A program made the translations under genes and the position numbers. From Bacteroidales bacterium (GTDB lineage Bacteria > Bacteroidota > Bacteroidia > Bacteroidales > JAADGE01), in contig JAOZQB010000182.1 of NCBI GenBank assembly GCA_029932445.1, positions 1 to 5,930 on the forward strand: a stretch of DNA of 5,930 nucleotides. Direction: 5' to 3'. The notes below the pieces were generated by a model. It had not been told where the DNA came from. It searched no databases and saw nothing but the letters and a program-made list of their open reading frames with translations. This document shows positions 1 through 3,116 of this stretch, one piece after another (position 1 is the first letter of the stretch; the number at the start of each line of letters is the position of its first letter).

Positions 1-60
1 TCAGAAAAGGATATAGATTTTGAAATTGAAGATACCAGAAATAAAGATAATGATGAATAA
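1..60 (+). CDS. C-terminal tail of an unidentified upstream gene (partial)
   Basis: The first frame is open from the window edge to a TAA at 58-60 and gives a 19-residue, highly charged tail (SEKDIDFEIEDTRNKDNDE). Its stop lies just inside the start of the DksA/TraR-like gene, an overlap of a few bases typical of co-transcribed genes. The tail has no recognisable motif, so the product cannot be named. The open frame is short enough to be chance; the charged composition and the overlap favour a real gene end. Confidence 0.35.
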   Translation, partial: SEKDIDFEIEDTRNKDNDE

Positions 61-379
61 TACTGATGAAATAGCAGAAAAAATAATTTCTGAGATTGAA
101 AAAACAGAAAAACGAATTGCAGAATATAAAGAACTGACCAAACCGACGGCGCCCGATTGTGCAATAGGTCGAGTTTCGCGTATGGATGCGATTAACAATA
201 ACAGTATTAACCTTGCCGCTTTGCGAAAAAACGAAGATAAACTGAAAGGTTTAAAATACATGTTTTCAAAAATCGGTGATGATGATTTCGGCTTGTGTGA
301 AAGATGCAAACAAGCTATTCCCTTGCAACGACTTTTATTTATGCCTCAAAGTCGGTTTTGTGTAAATTGTGCGAGATAA
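50..379 (+). CDS. DksA/TraR-family C4 zinc-finger transcriptional regulator
   Basis: Small protein (109 aa from ATG 50) of the DksA/TraR family, whose members bind in the RNA polymerase secondary channel and modulate initiation, often with ppGpp. Residues 5-75 are charged and helical, as expected for the coiled coil; a PDCAIGRVSRMDA segment (35-47) lies where the tip would be. The C-terminal zinc finger is intact: C83-x2-C86, 17 residues, then C104-x2-C107, with IPLQRLLFMP between, as in the family. It is shorter than classical E. coli DksA and closer to short Bacteroidota homologues. Start choice: tandem ATGs at 50 and 53 are both possible; a TTG at 20 would add 10 residues but is less likely. 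It overlaps the end of the preceding frame and ends 5 bases from the convergent mgsA. The family call is firm; the target promoters are unknown. Confidence 0.87.
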   Translation: MMNNTDEIAEKIISEIEKTEKRIAEYKELTKPTAPDCAIGRVSRMDAINNNSINLAALRKNEDKLKGLKYMFSKIGDDDFGLCERCKQAIPLQRLLFMPQSRFCVNCAR

Positions 380-384
380 ATGAT

Positions 385-840
385 TTATATATTTCGGTTA
401 ATGTATTCCGAATAATCTTTTACATCGGGTTTGTAATCATTTTGTAATAAAGGTGATGCAATAATATAATCAGCAGTTGAGCGATTATTTGCCGTTGGAA
501 TGTTGTAGAGTACCGCAATTCGCAACAATGCTTTTACGTCAACATCGTGGGGTTGCGGTTGCATGGGGTCCCAAAGAAAAATAAAAAGATCAATTTCGCC
601 TTCGGTAATTAATGCGCCCATCTGCTGATCGCCGCCGAGCGGTCCTGATTTTAACCGAATGACTCTCGGTACACTTTTACGATGTTCTTTACATTTTTCG
701 CTCAATGCTTCTTTAACTAATTTTCCTGTTGTTCCGGTACAGTATATTTTGTGTTTTGCAAGTTCTTCCCAGTTAAAATTGACCCATTCAATCAAATCGT
801 CTTTTCTGTTGTCGTGTGCTACAAGTGCAATTGTTTTCAT
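385..840 (-). CDS. mgsA: Methylglyoxal synthase
   Basis: Cytosolic enzyme converting dihydroxyacetone phosphate to methylglyoxal and phosphate, the entry to the methylglyoxal bypass of lower glycolysis. The 151-residue length is standard. The family motifs are in order: IALVAHDNRK (4-13), TGTTGK (35-40, phosphate binding), SGPLGGDQQMGA (65-76), FLWDPM (88-93), PHDVDVKALLRI (97-108) and IPTANNRSTADYII (114-127). The residues matching the E. coli active site are all present: H9/D10, D71, H98 and D101. No SD or -7 box is visible in the 86 bases before it, so it may be read through from the outer-membrane protein gene upstream. It converges on the DksA-like gene with only 5 bases between stops. 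Intact, with nothing odd in sequence. Confidence 0.97.
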   Translation of the reverse strand: MKTIALVAHDNRKDDLIEWVNFNWEELAKHKIYCTGTTGKLVKEALSEKCKEHRKSVPRVIRLKSGPLGGDQQMGALITEGEIDLFIFLWDPMQPQPHDVDVKALLRIAVLYNIPTANNRSTADYIIASPLLQNDYKPDVKDYSEYINRNI

Positions 841-926
841 ATGTTTGTGTTTTTCTGATTAATTGATATTCAAAACGCAGGAGTTAACCTCTGTGTTAAA
901 GAAAGAGACTTTGAAAATGTGTTTTC

Positions 927-1685
927 TTAAAACCCGAACATCACGTCAAACATAGGATACAAACCGCCGTCTTTTCCGAAGGGAAATGTTCCGTAGCTGT
1001 ACACGGCTCCGGCTTTTACGGCAAATTTGTCGGATTTTTGCCATGTTATTTTAAATTGATTTTCCGTAATAATACCGGCATCGACATTGGTCAGGAAAAA
1101 AGCATTAAATTTATATTCGTAAATAAATTTTTTGTATAAATTTCCTGTTACGTCAATACCCGCATGCGGTGTAAAAGTGTTATTTAACGAATAGGTTCTC
1201 GGGTAAACAATATGCCATTCGATATACGAAAAGTCGGAATCTCCGGCACTTAAACACAAATCAAATCCGGCACTGAAAGTAAATGTCTGATTAAATTTAT
1301 CAATGCTGAATAATGCCGTATTATTGAGTTTAAATAATTGCGGTATCGTGCTTGTTGCTGGTAAAATTCCGCCGACACCGCTTCGTGATAATGTTTTAAG
1401 CAGGAATGAAGGATATGTAAAGGTATGTTTACTTGCCAATCGGTAATTTTCGGTTGATTTCCATTGCTTTTTATAAGTTGCATTCGGAATAATGAAAAAT
1501 AAAATCGGATGCACGGCTAATTCGCCGTTATTTTTTAAACCCATTTTAAAAGGTGAAAAAATACCGATTTCTTTTCTGCCTTGTTCCAAAACGTCAGCCG
1601 TATTATTTGACAATTTCAAATTTTGTGCTCGACTGATTCCTGAAAGTGAAATGAGAAATATGATGAAAAATAATTTGAGTTTCAT
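927..1685 (-). CDS. Probable outer-membrane beta-barrel protein, function unknown
   Basis: 252 residues. The N-terminus (MKLKLFFIIFLISLSGISRA) is a classical signal peptide with a likely signal peptidase I cut after A20 (S-R-A before Q21). The mature part shows alternating polar/aromatic strands (for example around FIYEYKFNAFFLTNVDAG and KFAVKAGAVYSYGTF) and ends in F252, the terminal aromatic residue that BAM-assembled outer-membrane barrels usually carry. From this I infer a small barrel with an odd set of about ten strands or fewer than sixteen; the exact number cannot be judged by eye. No substrate or named family is recognised. It starts 20 bases after the stop of the EEP-family lipoprotein gene, so the two are very likely co-transcribed and both products are exported. 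That it is a gene is well supported; the barrel call is an inference. Confidence 0.75.
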   Translation of the reverse strand: MKLKLFFIIFLISLSGISRAQNLKLSNNTADVLEQGRKEIGIFSPFKMGLKNNGELAVHPILFFIIPNATYKKQWKSTENYRLASKHTFTYPSFLLKTLSRSGVGGILPATSTIPQLFKLNNTALFSIDKFNQTFTFSAGFDLCLSAGDSDFSYIEWHIVYPRTYSLNNTFTPHAGIDVTGNLYKKFIYEYKFNAFFLTNVDAGIITENQFKITWQKSDKFAVKAGAVYSYGTFPFGKDGGLYPMFDVMFGF

Positions 1686-1705
1686 AATATATGTTTTTGA
1701 TATTA

Positions 1706-2818
1706 TTAATTAAGTTTGAATGATACCGAAAGCGGTGCGTGGTCGGATAAAGGCATTGTCGGTAAATTATCGCTTCCGGCATTTTGCAATACATGTCCCG
1801 AATTACCCGAAAAAGTCCCGTTTGTGAAAATATAGTCTAATTTTCGATTCCAAAAACCGTCTTTATTCGATGTAAAAGAGAAAAAATGTTCCTGAGAACT
1901 TAGTGTTGTTCCGTATCTGGCTTGGTTTATTGCCGGCGTATAATTGTCATAAAACATTTGCATATCGTCTAATTGTCCGGTAAAACCGGTTTCGTAATAG
2001 TCGGATGTTGAGTCGCATGCAGCATCGTTAAAATGTTCATATACAACCGAATTCGGCGGAATGGTATTAAAATCGCCGCCGAGGATAAATGTTTTTCCCG
2101 CTGCGTTTGTTTTGTCAACTTCTTCTTTAATGGTTTTCAGTTGTTTCAGTTTTGTTCCGTCGTTTGAATAGGCGGAAGTATGCGTACCGAACAGAACGAT
2201 ATCTTTTCCGTTAATCGTAATGTCGGTTTTCAACAAGTTTCTTCGCAAATAAAAATACTGTACGTAACCCGGGTCTTCTTCTATTAAAGATAGAGGAATT
2301 CTTTCCGCATTTTTAAGTTCATATTTTGATAATATGGCATTTCCGGAATTTACTTTACCTACGCCGTCGCTCGGAACATAATCTGCTTGCCATTGCGAAG
2401 CATACACGCCGTAATTCAAATCGGTATTGTCCAAAATCATTTGTACCTGATCGACAAATGCTGAACGTTTTGACTGAATATCAGCCTCTTCTAAATAAAT
2501 AATATCCGGATTAAGCGACTTTATTTTCGCAATTATACCGTTCATATTTGAAATTACTTCGTCTTTTGTCATTAACACGCGGTCGCCGTAACAATCAAAA
2601 AAGAAATCAATTCTGCCGCCGCCGAATTTGATGTTCCAAGTAACAACTTTTATGCTGTCGGAGCTTGCTGCAGGCGTTTTAATTGTTTCCGCTTTGTAAT
2701 AAATTACTGCATCTTCGTTTGACCGGTTTTCAATAATTGAATTAAACGGGTCGCATGAAATACCCGAAAATACAATAAAAAATAAAAGGAATCCGATTAA
2801 TTTTTTTATGTGTAACAT
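1706..2818 (-). CDS. Secreted endonuclease/exonuclease/phosphatase-family lipoprotein
   Basis: 370-residue protein of the EEP fold (DNase I, exonuclease III, sphingomyelinase superfamily), metal-dependent phosphodiesterases or phosphatases. The N-terminus is a lipoprotein signal (hydrophobic 7-20, then G-I-S-C with C22 as the lipidated cysteine), so it acts outside the cytoplasm. Family motifs: VVTWNIKFGG (58-67, N62), IYLEEAD (107-113, metal-binding E110/E111), SGNAILSK (158-165), GTHTSA (211-216, H213), ILGGDFNTIPP (245-255, D249 and N251), KLDYIF (326-331) and PLSDHAPLSV (356-365, catalytic D359-H360). All expected catalytic positions are filled, so it is probably active. The substrate could be nucleic acid, a phospholipid headgroup or another phosphoester; the sequence does not decide. 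It is first in the minus-strand series, with the outer-membrane protein gene 20 bases downstream and a good -7 box 27 bases upstream. Confidence 0.92.
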   Translation of the reverse strand: MLHIKKLIGFLLFFIVFSGISCDPFNSIIENRSNEDAVIYYKAETIKTPAASSDSIKVVTWNIKFGGGRIDFFFDCYGDRVLMTKDEVISNMNGIIAKIKSLNPDIIYLEEADIQSKRSAFVDQVQMILDNTDLNYGVYASQWQADYVPSDGVGKVNSGNAILSKYELKNAERIPLSLIEEDPGYVQYFYLRRNLLKTDITINGKDIVLFGTHTSAYSNDGTKLKQLKTIKEEVDKTNAAGKTFILGGDFNTIPPNSVVYEHFNDAACDSTSDYYETGFTGQLDDMQMFYDNYTPAINQARYGTTLSSQEHFFSFTSNKDGFWNRKLDYIFTNGTFSGNSGHVLQNAGSDNLPTMPLSDHAPLSVSFKLN

Positions 2819-2844
2819 AGTTTAAGAATTTTGATAAGGAGATA

Positions 2845-2852
2845 CAAAGTTA
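2845..2852 (-). promoter_or_regulatory. Bacteroidota-type -7 box for the EEP lipoprotein gene
   Basis: Read on the minus strand this is TAACTTTG, a full match to the Bacteroidota -7 consensus TAnnTTTG, placed so that transcription would start about 20 bases before the ATG at 2818. No clear TTTG -33 element is seen at the usual distance. The same 8-mer occurs again on the minus strand at 2995-3002, farther from the gene and also without a -33 partner. Confidence 0.4.
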
Positions 2853-2930
2853 ATAAAAAGCCGTAAGATTGATAATTTTTCGGGAAAAATGCTTCGGGTT
2901 TCGGTAATTCTTCAGCTTAGTTTAATACTG

Positions 2931-2985
2931 ATTACGTTTTTTCGAAGATAAACTTTACCGTTTATTACACTTTTTTGAAGATAAA
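2931..2985. repeat. Near-identical 22-nt direct repeat in the divergent intergenic region
   Basis: Two 22-nt copies, at 2931-2952 and 2964-2985, share ATTAC, then a run of six T, then GAAGATAAA. They differ only around the T run (G versus AC before it, an extra C after it). Their starts are 33 bases apart, about three helical turns. This could be a pair of operator half-sites between the lipoprotein gene and the restriction gene, or simple low-complexity similarity. Nothing else gene-like is visible in 2819-3116. Confidence 0.35.
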
Positions 2986-3050
2986 TTGGTAAAACAAAGT
3001 TATTTGCCCGGTTCGGGTTTTAATAATTTGTTTATAAAAAACTAACTTTT

Positions 3051-3084
3051 TATTGATAAAGACGGTTTAAACTCTTTAACTTTA
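3051..3084 (+). promoter_or_regulatory. Candidate promoter for the restriction-modification gene (weak)
   Basis: TATTG (3051-3055) followed, 21 bases after its end, by TAACTTTA (3077-3084) matches the Bacteroidota pair of a -33 TTTG-like element and a -7 TAnnTTTG box with one mismatch in each. It would give a leader of roughly 25 bases before the ATG at 3117. In such AT-rich DNA a match of this quality is easily chance. Confidence 0.25.
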
Positions 3085-3116
3085 CGATTATTATCAAAAA
3101 ATTTAAGATTAAAATC

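Noticed and set aside
659..862. Plus-strand frame opposite mgsA
   Set aside because: It is antisense to a fully conserved methylglyoxal synthase and has no motif of its own.
874..897. Imperfect palindrome centred on GTTAAC between mgsA and the outer-membrane protein gene, considered as a terminator
   Set aside because: On the minus-strand transcript two A-C mismatches break the stem and the following T run is short; the better-paired orientation (plus) has no gene ending there.
2995..3002. Second minus-strand TAACTTTG as a further promoter for the lipoprotein gene
   Set aside because: It lies about 180 bases from the start codon, has no -33 partner and may be a chance match in AT-rich DNA.
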